Source of the DNA: Lachnospiraceae bacterium
GTDB taxonomy: Bacteria; Bacillota_A; Clostridia; Lachnospirales; Lachnospiraceae
NCBI GenBank assembly: GCA_017482005.1
Contig: JAFUOI010000002.1
Span: forward strand, 26,154-90,153
Direction of reading: 5' to 3'
DNA: 64,000 bases
The position numbers and the translations under genes are program-made. This document shows, in pieces, positions 48,501 to 54,275 of this stretch (positions are counted from its first letter, which is position 1; each line of letters opens with the position of its first letter). The notes beneath the pieces were generated by a model that saw nothing but the letters and a program-made list of their open reading frames with translations, was not told where the DNA came from and did no database searches.

Positions 48501-48923
48501 AAGGCTTCCGTCCTCATGAATCAGATTTTCACAAACCACCAGTGTATGTCCGTTCAAATCAACAGTTCCTTCATGAATTACAAGTTCATCGACAATGGTA
48601 TCCTCCTCCAGCACCCAGTTGCCGGATATTGTCATATCTCCGATACTGTTTGCGCTGATTGCAGGATCCGTATAGGGATTTTTCTCCGGTTCCGGCTCTG
48701 TAGTTTCCGCTGTTACCGGTTCTGTTTCATCTGCAGACACCGATATGGTCTCTTCCGTTTTTTTCTCTTCCGTTTTTCGATTTCCCACTATAGATGTGCT
48801 CTCTTCCGGTGTTGCTCCGGCAGGAAAAGAAGAAAGCGGCAGCATGCATATAACAAGCAAAAATGCAATTCCTCTTTTGAATTTTAATTTTATTTTTTTA
48901 ACTGATTTTTCCATATATGACAC
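36567..48923 (-). CDS. Giant secreted RHS polymorphic toxin
   Basis: The 4118-residue protein is one of the largest RHS proteins of its kind. In order: signal peptide (about 1-40); beta-strand-rich repeats resembling a right-handed helix (~80-690); some ten fibronectin-III-like domains (~695-1985), many with a D/N-x-x-GV phrase; a PKD domain (~1990-2070, AWDFGDGTKATG); a carboxypeptidase-regulatory-like domain (~2071-2150); a DUF6531 start (YGDPVDVTTGAF, ~2543); ~40 YD repeats (to ~3690); the RHS core ending NQLDPFG (~3864); a hydrophobic pretoxin (~3865-4010); and a 105-residue tip (PDFIVTPNGTAMD, GDWFQIHN, PHTHKP). The tip family is not assigned. GTG 48923 has AAAGGA 7 nt upstream; ATG 48914 is the alternative. 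Confidence 0.88.
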   Translation of the reverse strand: MSYMEKSVKKIKLKFKRGIAFLLVICMLPLSSFPAGATPEESTSIVGNRKTEEKKTEETISVSADETEPVTAETTEPEPEKNPYTDPAISANSIGDMTISGNWVLEEDTIVDELVIHEGTVDLNGHTLVVCENLIHEDGSLWASCGDLIIWGDYRMQKRVWDDQTETYVYEESEAKLSVIWDSSDSSYIYVGGDIYVDSVYASNNRLNGVLELKGSLYQEECENAIGITGHVKAKKGLDFDWSHELILSGEEKQIIQWPGERTSNQIGKLTIRNKSEEGVVFERQPLVYVAIDMTRDEKASGKLRIYDSVEFPNNYFCGDLVATDYSSVYIDDALEINGDFYLAGGYVYVDENLHIRGDMIVTDAKDGGWVYFNWRSNSLCIDGDIDASQLQKKWDMYVYGNGISSSDFCLKGDFCGEKVYLNIDDITAEFSGDFTVSNQPDASQYTYVSTNNTKLIFNGKEKQTVDMGTCKDRFTFGVIESRNTSEEGVHFSDIVYVDKLESNDNNVYFGGLKAAGGRTLSEDLCIEEDIVFMGKGWDLNGHEISCKENLTVGSGLVSINGGKLSVSGNCIVDALGIISMTQKRDRVEVDGDMTFQSRFQTEGKLTNGVLTVHGNFSSLSLPNTGNSFIATDQHITQIARKDYEEEKVQKIILENDQEEPFFATLRICSPQEEYYEYDGDIIATAKTVEPYLFDNQRPTVVTGLHAQSIGMYDAVLAYDPSFDARGIKCYEIWRDGVKIGETEDVTYKDTGLTLETEYTYEVYAINIDGAKSLIPTELTIKTTHDTQPPSRVSGIKLTRRTGSSIGFSWSAAYDNCGVTGYNVYRDDVLVVKNKKWLSYTEYDLEPNTCYTYEITALDEKGNESVRSTFLAETKLINISGIYSNEGSVITGDTFSITVSLGTDFISDYKILRLEYYDEQREEWSSCYSNWLAQSEYSHTFNADISHINKDDDVRFKVMLKDYDGNTSEKEVIFHVDRLGPAAPDVVMAEENNAKVTLTWSQSEGEDCSHYIIYRKKICENGNATAEAVGTVSETGEQLYSYVDTTVEQNCTYAYYVRALDHYNNYFDSKQIQVDVNTDLIPPSAATDIYVRRSTGSAITVEWEGATDNNGVYSYSLYRDDVLIAENIKQTYYKDFGTDLDAGLQQYTIYHYKVKAFDKAGNESKFSPETEAALVMPKIRSVLPQDQSVIGGEDIVIRVDFEYTQNCYQNVVDLKWYDTISDTWIAINETPIPPDRAAPWGAYMCYKWVLPKLGGSVDKSIDVLVTLRDEDGNETEKIVTYTIDVSGPSAPKNVAAEEDDSVVIVRWDASATADAQGYYVYRKSTEEEEYTLLSKVEGRFSGWYQDKEVETGKTYSYCVSAYDEFSQEGEKSSPADITVQTSDQSAPKISNMTPAAGKVSGLVNIRAEGSDNRGMKAIEFYIRENADMQWELLESAQAMQNAASFIWDTRNHTDGDYYIKAVAKDTAGNESQELFQRRYRVDNTGISRIVLSQCRSFSNSIRLTWKDVTEPDFAYFSVEYKTEHENETLREWKEIAKVKDRLGYDVMNLKPDHAYTFRVVGYDTMGNKGIYSEEITITTQSDTSAPVIQKISPVSSYYGDSVSLELLAADNADLGMARFSYALDGKNFQVLSEPVAPEGKKEWNYTYLWDTSNLPEGDIVVRFEVYDKNGLHNRTEDETHQYEVTYTIDHTAPLVPTGVVASGTDGCANLYWEIGKEKDLKEYIVYRSDVKDGTYEQINSLRTNAMNDTSAEQGKTYYYKISVMDIAGNESAMTAPVKVIVMPDEIKPVVTGIGPVEKKVLGINPTIEFLAYDNKAIVRYRVEYRKKDESAWTQICTQEIEEKDEYNGKITWNTEGLEDGAIYEIRVMVSDKAGNESDPVIAEYSLDLTPPKAPVLTAKPGSFCIVLNGKTEDPDDVSAQKGYELWRRAYGSSEYEFVKGLVQPEYQDESVQVGKIYYYKLRVYDENGNYSESEPVYSHASDTDTVAPVSVLPEVVMAVTGSEFEYDGTLSTDNVRVVSYAWDFGDGTKATGAKTTHSYKRPGNYTMTLTTADAAGNTNTTHTTVTVKDMETHGRSVVRVLASDGSPIAGAQLYINTDGTKEGTIRSKTNDLGEAVVVANPGEYTVAAFADGYLPKETGLCVELGTETKTEIFLPSGEIVTGELTFERMELEDMLEAGVDLSDPSNYNTFSYSVTFAYEEKPIPVVVQGKAYRTFSYIREAGVSHGGSNLGVYKSGGSNGEIEIICKEEETEEGEIKVEPVTLIYMTVAESVSWLQDMYNVNLSVDNHADSGFVLENATATLDIPDGLALAVTKTGQKKEIQLGDIDGQQSASASWIVRGTKQGSFPIGASFSANMQPFDVPITRYFASEKEIEVPAGAGLDILVQPEDIAVAGEAYYVKFTISNNSDRTFYNFKTKYVQEGEGRSSLPVSYVDPETCEEMQLDNGTEPMNYVFPDGNNGNLAAIVKNGDSIEIGNFAPGEQIVSYFMGAIAPSDNEHYLELVDSFVQTLEGANLGVSVRVAPMQSHAQIPQIVVTQEEPETYGDPVDVTTGAFLQEINAFAGGGDSLFDLVYDSTKADKAADTGYGWSHSFDQRIIEEDGKIILCLGNGQEMTFISEAAKYHRMSGTSYDGSDFYIAKATRCDRAGVGSYVPATDDTLGQFIVKSRDGDIYSYVLTDAEGTKWYFDHSKQVIRRETKDGVEVTYERSKDMTRITNQLTQESVTLIYDEAGRLIQACDGNQREILLTYDETGNITSFTDEEGSVTQFYYDDNHHMCKGVGPTGIVMFENTFDEKGRILTQAEAGSTLKSSFIYSEDIKGIGKTTIRKRDGSEIAYTYNERGAILSETNELGATTSYQYNSSGELLRRVEPDGSTTGYVYDEGGRLLCVQDPEGNNVSFTYDVSGNTTGIQGADTGTGTFAYDEKGRMTQSFSALGMETDYRYDAYGNAVKETVPGLGSRTFTYEKGRKTSETDRLGNTIRYMYDSYGNTVTTVDPLGNMSSSEYDEMGRPVYAEDPLGREIYYDYDELGRLLCETVDGRETSYEYDDAGRVVLMTDALGWETSYTYDVEGNLLATTYPDGTKAANTYDAAGRLTETLQPDGSTYTYKYDQNSRRIAESINGLETKYTYYKNGKTKTVTNPDGTSVTYTYDQDGNLSSATDQDGNKTTHTYDSAGNLTKTTDALGNSVTYSYDVAGRLITKTDANGNTEHYTYDANGNCISMTNAEGTKYRMTYDALGRMTKVSVDTGERTLTSQYKYDAAGRVIAYINAAGNRMTITYDTFGNITKMTDAEGNTIEQAQYDDMNRLIKSIDALGNETTNSYDASDNLTKTVSATGAVTTYEYDAAGRLTKSTDAEGGTVLTGYTQNGDVAARTDAAYGTTKYSYDALARVTSVTSAIGATESYTYNAQGLLAEKENAKGQKTTYTYDALGRISSRTDEIGTIRYTYDPNGNILTVSEEQGLKKQTITRTYDAMNRVTSVTDYNGNTVKYGYDELGNRISITYPGGEIVRYTYDACGNMLTATDAAGKTTRYTYDKNGRIIRQTRPDGSAETRTYDAAGQLTEQKDVAVDGSIIHHIKYTYDEVGNIVEKSGTTNGDSNRHTSVTMTYDADNRLITYNGEKVTYDAEGNMLHGPLDGEMADYTYDCRNRLIKVTTAETTTEYRYDAEDVRTEEYITDEKSGNTYRKVYVTDRETTYSQLLTETIQEKNSLGIYETTETKTYTYGIGLLSEQSDSTKQTLYYHFDNLGSTTEITTEAGKLKYRFAYDTYGKLTGIYQGNTNMLTQNGQQKTVSEVLRETGIRFLYNGEFGVQTDTNSLYYMRARYYNPVIRRFINRDIVEGTPAESQSLNRYAYAQGNPVNQLDPFGLSPQNPYSKAHSFLDFLGLFWSGADVANALLYMAEGDMKNAALSLMCALPVVGIAVAVGVKGVIKAGKLLTKTASFVKKFAKAQNIAEATTKFGKKASKTKQALANIVKKATKKASKVAGEAAEAAKSSAKTTVNVAEEVGKGASKSGSSATNIISRSDTKPDFIVTPNGTAMDTSKNYNLIGTGEKGDWFQIHNIGKSEPGFGFPHTHKPQMNTDGVHISYNRVVSNTSADDIDYADILLRNGIMTIRKGKR

Positions 48924-48927
48924 TTCA

Positions 48928-49749
48928 TTATCCTTTACTGATTTTTACCGTCTTTTTTTGTCCTTTTCCTTTGAACAGTTTTTTGTATTTTTTATACTTT
49001 TTCTTCGGTACTTTGATTTTCGCTTTTTTATAGATTCCTTTACATGCGTTTTCGCCGACGGATGTAAGCTTTGTAGTTTTGATTTTAATGGTTTTCAGCT
49101 TTTTGCATCCGTAAAATGCCTGTTTTCCGATGGAAGTAATATTTTTCCCGATGGTTAGTGTTTTCAGTTTTTTGTTGTTTTTAAATGCTTTTGCATCGAT
49201 TTTGGTAATCGTATATTTGATTCCGTCAATTTTAACTGTGTTCGGAACTGTATAGCTTGTCTTCTGTTTATTTGTGAACTTATAAAAGCTTACGGTTTTC
49301 TTTTTGACGGAAATAATCTTGTATATTGCATTTTTACCGGTTGCTTTCATTCCGGCTTTGTGCTTCTTCTTTGACGGCTTCTTTACCACAGGTTTCTTCA
49401 ATGGCGGTATATTGGACTGACCCTGACCCGACTGCGTCTGTCCGTTTTGCGGCTTCTGACCGTTTTGTCCGTCGCTGCTTGTACCGCCGGTCGTTCCGGA
49501 GTTTCCTGATTCCTGCTTTTTTTGGTATTTTTCCTGCTTGATATTACCGTTTTTATCATAGGTATAAGTCACAACACTTCCATCATCATAACTCACCTTT
49601 GTCACGCGATTTAGGTCATCATATTCATAGGTATCTGCCATGACATCCTGCTGCATAAATGCAATCAAAAAAGACAGAATCGTTACCGCAAGGTAACAAG
49701 TCTGTCTTATATGCTTCGTTACAAAAGAAACTAATCTTCTCATATTCAT
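48928..49749 (-). CDS. Small secreted protein: one RHS repeat, Pro linker, leucine-rich repeats
   Basis: The 273-residue protein has a signal peptide or membrane anchor (hydrophobic residues ~17-33), one YD repeat pair (YEYDDLNRVTKVSYDDGSVV), a Gly/Gln/Pro linker (~82-125), and a very lysine-rich BspA-type LRR domain (TITKIDAKAFKNNKKLKTL; SIGKQAFYGCKKLKTI). Its stop overlaps the ribosome binding site of the giant RHS gene, so both are co-expressed from the promoter just upstream. It could be a chaperone, wall adaptor or secretion partner for the toxin; no family precedent is known to me. Confidence 0.75.
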   Translation of the reverse strand: MNMRRLVSFVTKHIRQTCYLAVTILSFLIAFMQQDVMADTYEYDDLNRVTKVSYDDGSVVTYTYDKNGNIKQEKYQKKQESGNSGTTGGTSSDGQNGQKPQNGQTQSGQGQSNIPPLKKPVVKKPSKKKHKAGMKATGKNAIYKIISVKKKTVSFYKFTNKQKTSYTVPNTVKIDGIKYTITKIDAKAFKNNKKLKTLTIGKNITSIGKQAFYGCKKLKTIKIKTTKLTSVGENACKGIYKKAKIKVPKKKYKKYKKLFKGKGQKKTVKISKG

Positions 49750-49815
49750 TTATCTCCCCTCTATATTTCCCCTGTTCGGAATTGTGTGAATGAATTGTTG
49801 TTTTATTCCTTTATC

Positions 49816-49844
49816 AGATTAGTTCTTTCCTTTGGATTTGTCAA
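49816..49844 (-). promoter_or_regulatory. Promoter of the RHS operon
   Basis: On the minus strand TTGACA (49839-49844) and TAATCT (49816-49821) are 17 bp apart, about 67 bp before the small RHS/LRR gene and directly beside element copy d. Confidence 0.55.
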
Positions 49845-49871
49845 GATATTTTTAATGTATCATAATCTTCC

Positions 49872-50050
49872 GCCCATCCGCACCACAGTTTCTTCCGGTG
49901 GCACGCTCTCTTCTCCGAAAGGTCCACCGGACCTTTCTACGCATGCATTGCAGCTACAGACTCACGTAGCGGTACTAAGCCCCCACTCCGTGGTGACTAA
50001 GGACCGACGCTCGTCTAAGTACCACCGGATAAAACTATGGTGTGGATGGG
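49872..50050. repeat. 180-bp inverted-repeat element, full copy d
   Basis: It has the same layout and orientation as the copy at 29540: inverted ~30-bp ends, inner GGTCCACCGGACC palindrome, and ACGTAGCGGTACTA. It marks the upstream border of the RHS operon and ends 5 bp before the stop of the next gene. Confidence 0.9.
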
Positions 50051-50055
50051 GTGAA

Positions 50056-50868
50056 TTACTCACACAATAAAATAATATCCAAATCTTCCGGAACAAAAAC
50101 TTCTCCGTCAAAATATTGGCTTGCTTCCCGGGTATAGGTCTGTTTTCGTGTCTGCAAAGTTTTATCTTCCGTATGCCAAAGCACCAGTTTCTCCGCCATC
50201 AATTCCTGAGCCGTCAGCGCCGCATCTTTAGCTGTGCCGTGATGTTTTTCATATGGCTGAAACACTTCTTTGTCTTCCTCCAGACAAAATGCCTCATGCA
50301 ACAGCCATGTACTTCCGATTACATACTTCTCACAACCTTCATTATATGGTTCATCTCCGGTAAAGGTAAGAACTGTGCCGTCCTTCAATGTTGTGGTAAA
50401 ACCAAACTGCTTTGCTTTCGTAGAAAAGATATCAAAAAATGTTATGCTATAGGACAAAATCTCCGCTGTCTGTCCCTCAGTAACTTCTTCGAAAATAATC
50501 CTCTCATCCAAAAAAGCCGCATGCTTTTTCGCAAGCATCATCTCACAGAATGTATGCAGCATAGAAATCACTTCTTTGTGTCCGTAAATGCGAAAATCAC
50601 CCTTATAATTTCCTTTCTGTATTTGTGTTGCCACCATCCGCACAACCCAGATTGCCCCGAGAATGTGATCCGTATGCTTATGCGTCACAAACATGTGGTG
50701 AATCTGATTTACAGAGATATTCATCTTTTCAAACTGTGATAAAATCCCGTTTCCGCCGCCGGCGTCCACTAAAAAGAATTCATCACCGTCACTCAATGCA
50801 AAACAAGTATTGTAACACTTGGTTACCGCAGCATTTCCGGTACCAAACACATAAAGTTTCTGTTCCAT
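50056..50868 (-). CDS. MBL-fold hydrolase, RNase Z-like
   Basis: The 270-residue protein has the metal motif THKHTDHILGAIW near residue 64, DAGGGNGIL near residue 39, TFTGDEPYNEG near residue 174 and a late HHGTAKDAA with WHTEDKT, the ordered His/Asp sites of RNase Z-type metallo-beta-lactamases. The flexible arm of true RNase Z is not obvious, so the substrate is open. ATG 50868 has GGAGG upstream. Confidence 0.85.
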   Translation of the reverse strand: MEQKLYVFGTGNAAVTKCYNTCFALSDGDEFFLVDAGGGNGILSQFEKMNISVNQIHHMFVTHKHTDHILGAIWVVRMVATQIQKGNYKGDFRIYGHKEVISMLHTFCEMMLAKKHAAFLDERIIFEEVTEGQTAEILSYSITFFDIFSTKAKQFGFTTTLKDGTVLTFTGDEPYNEGCEKYVIGSTWLLHEAFCLEEDKEVFQPYEKHHGTAKDAALTAQELMAEKLVLWHTEDKTLQTRKQTYTREASQYFDGEVFVPEDLDIILLCE

Positions 50869-50971
50869 CTGTATTTCCTCCGAAAAGTAGTAATTCATAC
50901 CTGTTCATTGTAAAAAAACTGTTCCTCCTTGTCAAGGAAATGGAAACGTCAGGATTTTCTTCAGATGGTAC

Positions 50972-51000
50972 TTGAAATTCCCTTCTTCTTGTGTTAAACT
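50972..51000 (+). promoter_or_regulatory. Promoter of tRNA-Leu
   Basis: TTGAAA (50972-50977) and TAAACT (50995-51000) are 17 bp apart, 24 bp before the tRNA. Confidence 0.65.
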
Positions 51001-51023
51001 AATCTTCGGTTGTAAAGCCAAAC

Positions 51024-51106
51024 GCCGGTGTGTCGGAATGGCAGACGATGCAGACTCAAAATCTGTTGGGTGTACGCCCGTGCGGGTTCAAGTCCCGCCA
51101 CCGGCA
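51024..51106 (+). tRNA. tRNA-Leu (anticodon CAA)
   Basis: The 83-nt gene has acceptor arms GCCGGTG / CACCGGC, the anticodon loop CTCAAAA giving CAA, a long variable arm as expected for leucine, and the T-loop GGTTCAAGTCC. The 3' CCA is not encoded. tRNA genes often border islands, but the RHS island ends about 1 kb away with an MBL gene between. Confidence 0.96.
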
Positions 51107-51109
51107 GTA

Positions 51110-51143
51110 AAAAAAGAACCATGATTTTCATGGTTCTTTTTAT
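51110..51143 (+). terminator. Terminator of tRNA-Leu
   Basis: The stem AAAGAACCATGA / TCATGGTTCTTT is followed by a T-rich tail directly after the tRNA. It may also serve the convergent NifX-like gene. Confidence 0.9.
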
Positions 51144-51148
51144 TTCCT

Positions 51149-51550
51149 TTATTGTCCGCACGAATGATTTCCACATCCACCACCGGAGCAGTTTCCGTGA
51201 TGCTCATGTCCCTCATCGTGATGATTACATTTTACATTCGGATTATAGTTCAAATTTTCTTCAAGCAATGCTTTTACAGCTGCATCCGCACTTCCGGACA
51301 CACCTCCGTACAACCTGATACCGGCTTGCGAAAGTGCCATTTGCGCACCGCCGCCGATTCCACCGCAAATCAGCACTTCAACATCATATTCTGACAATAA
51401 CGTTGCAAGTGCACCATGTCCGTGTCCGTTCGTATCAATCACACACTCTGATATAATTTCTTTCCCCTCTGTCTCATACAATTTAAAACTACTCGTATGA
51501 CCGAAATGCTGAAAAATTTCTCCGTCTTCATACGTTACTGCAACAAGCAT
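51149..51550 (-). CDS. NifX/NifB-type dinitrogenase cofactor domain protein
   Basis: The 133-residue protein is a single FeMo-cofactor-binding-like domain (MLVAVTYEDGEIFQHFGHTSSF; ICGGIGGGAQMALSQAGI near residue 61) with a His/Cys-rich tail (CNHHDEGHEHHGNCSGGGCGNHSC). Stand-alone members are common in anaerobes without nitrogenase and are thought to bind metal clusters. It lies directly behind the flavodoxin gene (3-bp gap). Confidence 0.9.
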   Translation of the reverse strand: MLVAVTYEDGEIFQHFGHTSSFKLYETEGKEIISECVIDTNGHGHGALATLLSEYDVEVLICGGIGGGAQMALSQAGIRLYGGVSGSADAAVKALLEENLNYNPNVKCNHHDEGHEHHGNCSGGGCGNHSCGQ

Positions 51551-51553
51551 AAT

Positions 51554-52081
51554 TTAATCCTCCTTTAAATATTTAACAATCGGCTCAACATATACTTTGT
51601 CCGAAATATCAAATGATCCCTTCAGTGCCTCTTCAAAGCCCTGCCCCATCTCGTCCTTTTCTTTTTGATTTTTCATCATTTTAGCCGCCATTTTCATCAT
51701 CATCTTTTCACCGAAAGGCATCTTTTCATAGCAAATTCCACTTTGCATATAAAAATGAGGAATCGATTCCAGTTCCTCCGATGTAAAGTTATTCTTCCAC
51801 ACATCATTAACAACACTTTCTGCCTCATTCGGAGTCGCTCCTGTGGCAAAAACTACCAGTTTCTTCGCACCGCTTCCTGCAAACAACTCTTTTGCCTTCT
51901 TGAGGTCATCCACCATTCCCGCAAAAAATCTGGTACCGAACACAACTCTATCATACTCTGCCAATTTCTCCGATTTTGCCGTTTTCAATTCTATTAGATC
52001 GCACGACACTTCAGCGGCAATCATCTCTGCATATTTCTTTGTAAATCCTGTCTTACTCTTATACACAATTACTGTTTTCAT
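51554..52081 (-). CDS. Flavodoxin-domain protein
   Basis: The 175-residue protein opens MKTVIVYKSKTGFTKKYAEM, the FMN phosphate loop of flavodoxins, and has VVFGTRFFAGMVDDLKKA near residue 47, resembling HemG-type or membrane-associated flavodoxin-fold reductases. It is coupled to the NifX-like gene and may supply electrons; this is inference. Confidence 0.85.
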   Translation of the reverse strand: MKTVIVYKSKTGFTKKYAEMIAAEVSCDLIELKTAKSEKLAEYDRVVFGTRFFAGMVDDLKKAKELFAGSGAKKLVVFATGATPNEAESVVNDVWKNNFTSEELESIPHFYMQSGICYEKMPFGEKMMMKMAAKMMKNQKEKDEMGQGFEEALKGSFDISDKVYVEPIVKYLKED

Positions 52082-52101
52082 AACATCCTCCTATAGTTAA
52101 C

Positions 52102-52125
52102 AAAAAGAGGCCAAAACCTCTTTTT
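52102..52125 (-). terminator. Terminator of the SUFU-domain gene
   Basis: The stem AAAAAGAGG / CCTCTTTTT with a short loop lies directly after the stop at 52130 and carries a T-run on the minus strand. Confidence 0.88.
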
Positions 52126-52129
52126 ATCA

Positions 52130-52909
52130 TTAATCCAACTTTTCCTTAAAATCCGCACACAAATTTTCTCTTTTCAGATTCAGTATCATAGGTAGCTTTT
52201 TCTCACGGAAAACATCATCCAGTTCGCTCATTCCGTATTTAAGTTTATACTGAATTTCCTCCTCATACGCAGGAATCACCATATACAAATTGATTCTTGT
52301 TCCGTCTTTGGTTACCACGCACTCAATGTCTCCATCTCCCTGGGACAATACGACACCACCCATTTTTGTCCCCTCGCAGAGCGGTTCATAATCCGGTCCG
52401 TTCGGCAAAGTATGTCCGTAAGCAAGCCAAGTCTTATATTCATGGGGAAAACGTGCCAAAAATTTTATGTAATTTACAATCCAAATATCCGTCTCTTCCG
52501 GCGCAACCGGTGCTCCGGGTTCTCCGAATCTCCAATCCCCCGGCAAAAACATATAAAGTTCCGCATATTTTATATCATCACGATCTTTGAGATCCTTCGG
52601 TAACGTCATCGGCAAATCACTCATACCGGTCGTATAAATCACATAAAAATTCTGCTCTTCATTTGGTCTGCGGATATACACGTCAATATGTACGAGATCG
52701 GAGACGATCTCATGATACACAAATTCTTCTCTGTCCGGAAAAAGTTGCGCCATATAATTACTGATTTCTTCCGCATACTTTCCATACTCCTGCGGAGCGC
52801 GCCATCCTGTCTCTTCCTGCTCCTCATATCGATAAATGCGTGATCCGCCCGAAGAAACACTTGCATGTTTCGGCGCAAATTTCTTTTTTAGACTATCAAA
52901 CAATCCCAT
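52130..52909 (-). CDS. Suppressor-of-fused (SUFU) domain protein
   Basis: The 259-residue protein has a short basic start (GLFDSLKKKFAPKH) and then a SUFU-like fold: VHIDVYIRRPNEEQNFYVIYTTGMSDLPM near residue 70 and FLARFPHEYKTWLAYGHTLPNG near residue 150. Bacterial SUFU proteins are of unknown function; some act as immunity proteins in polymorphic toxin systems, but no toxin is adjacent here. It lies 24 bp behind lysA. Confidence 0.85.
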   Translation of the reverse strand: MGLFDSLKKKFAPKHASVSSGGSRIYRYEEQEETGWRAPQEYGKYAEEISNYMAQLFPDREEFVYHEIVSDLVHIDVYIRRPNEEQNFYVIYTTGMSDLPMTLPKDLKDRDDIKYAELYMFLPGDWRFGEPGAPVAPEETDIWIVNYIKFLARFPHEYKTWLAYGHTLPNGPDYEPLCEGTKMGGVVLSQGDGDIECVVTKDGTRINLYMVIPAYEEEIQYKLKYGMSELDDVFREKKLPMILNLKRENLCADFKEKLD

Positions 52910-52933
52910 TTGTTGTCTCCTTACATTTGTGCT

Positions 52934-54205
52934 CTATTTATTCAGATTTTCAAAAATCTCAAAACAATCCAATGTCGCAAAGTAGTCTTTCGGCTGCTCC
53001 GCACGTCGGATCAGCTTCACACTGCCATCCTCCTGCAACAGAAGTTCTGCAGATTTAAGTTTTCCGTTATAGTTGTAACCCATGGCAAACCCATGTGCTC
53101 CTGTATCATGAATCACAAGATAATCGCCTTTATCAATTTGCGGAAGCATACGGTCGATGGCAAACTTATCATTATTTTCACAAAGGGAACCTGTAACGTC
53201 GTATTTATGGTCACAGACAGCATCTTCTTTTCCAAGTACTGTAATGTGATGGTACGCACCGTACATTGCAGGTCTCATCAGGTTGACCGCACATGCATCC
53301 ACTCCGATATACTCTTTATGAGTGTGTTTCTCATGAATTGCCTTTGTGACAAGTGCTCCGTAAGGTCCCATCATAAAACGTCCCATCTCGGTATAAATGG
53401 ACACATCTCCCATTCCCGCAGGAACCATAATTTCCTCAAAAGCCAGACGGACACCTTCACCGATGGCACGGATATCATTCGGCTCCTGATCCGGCGTATA
53501 AGGGATACCCACACCACCCGAAAGATTGATAAATGTAATGTTTGCCCCTGTCTCATCACGAAGTTTAACAGCAAGCTCAAAAAGCTGTTTTGCAAGCATC
53601 GGATAATATTCATTTGTCACAGTGTTACTTGCAAGGAAAGAATGGATACCGAAGTTCTTTACACCTTTTTCTTTCATGATTTTAAAGCCTTCAAATAACT
53701 GTTCTGTCGTAAATCCATACTTGGAATCTCCCGGATTATCCATGATTCCGTTGCTCATGCGGAATACTCCGCCCGGGTTGTACCGACAGGATAGTGTCTC
53801 CGGCAATTTTCCGATGGTTTTCTCCAAAAATTCGATATGCGTAAAATCATCTAAATTGATCGTTGCACCAAGCTCGTTTGCATAGACAAACTCTTCAGCC
53901 GGCGTATCATTGGATGAAAACATGATATCAGAACCTGTCGCTCCCATTGCTTTGGAAAGCATAAGTTCTGTCATGGAAGAACAATCACAGCCACATCCAT
54001 ACTCCTGCAATATCTGAATCAAAAAAGGATTCGGATTTGCTTTCACCGCAAAATATTCTTTAAATCCTTTGTTCCATGCAAAAGCCTCTTTTACCGCCTG
54101 CGCATTGGCACGAATCCCTTTTTCATCATAAATGTGAAAAGGGGTCGGATATGTTTTTACAATTTCTTCTATCTGCTCTTTATTTACAAATGGTACTTTA
54201 TTCAT
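52934..54205 (-). CDS. lysA: Diaminopimelate decarboxylase
   Basis: This PLP enzyme makes L-lysine from meso-diaminopimelate. The 423-residue protein has the PLP Lys in EYFAVKANPNPFL near residue 52, the Gly loop INLSGGVGIPY near residue 225 and the substrate end HDTGAHGFAMGYNYNG near residue 377. It follows ddh with a 70-bp gap, so the two last steps of lysine synthesis are encoded together. Confidence 0.93.
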   Translation of the reverse strand: MNKVPFVNKEQIEEIVKTYPTPFHIYDEKGIRANAQAVKEAFAWNKGFKEYFAVKANPNPFLIQILQEYGCGCDCSSMTELMLSKAMGATGSDIMFSSNDTPAEEFVYANELGATINLDDFTHIEFLEKTIGKLPETLSCRYNPGGVFRMSNGIMDNPGDSKYGFTTEQLFEGFKIMKEKGVKNFGIHSFLASNTVTNEYYPMLAKQLFELAVKLRDETGANITFINLSGGVGIPYTPDQEPNDIRAIGEGVRLAFEEIMVPAGMGDVSIYTEMGRFMMGPYGALVTKAIHEKHTHKEYIGVDACAVNLMRPAMYGAYHHITVLGKEDAVCDHKYDVTGSLCENNDKFAIDRMLPQIDKGDYLVIHDTGAHGFAMGYNYNGKLKSAELLLQEDGSVKLIRRAEQPKDYFATLDCFEIFENLNK

Positions 54206-54275
54206 TACTAATCTCCCTGTAACAAGTTATTTAATACTAATTTTATTGGTTACCAAAGGACAACTGAAATATATA

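Noticed and set aside
51024..51106. tRNA-Leu as the integration site of the RHS island
   Set aside because: The MBL-fold gene and about 1 kb separate it from the island border, no integrase is present, and I see no repeat of the tRNA 3' end at the other border.
54206..54275. Lysine riboswitch before lysA
   Set aside because: The gap is only 70 bp and shows no L-box-like conserved elements or terminator.
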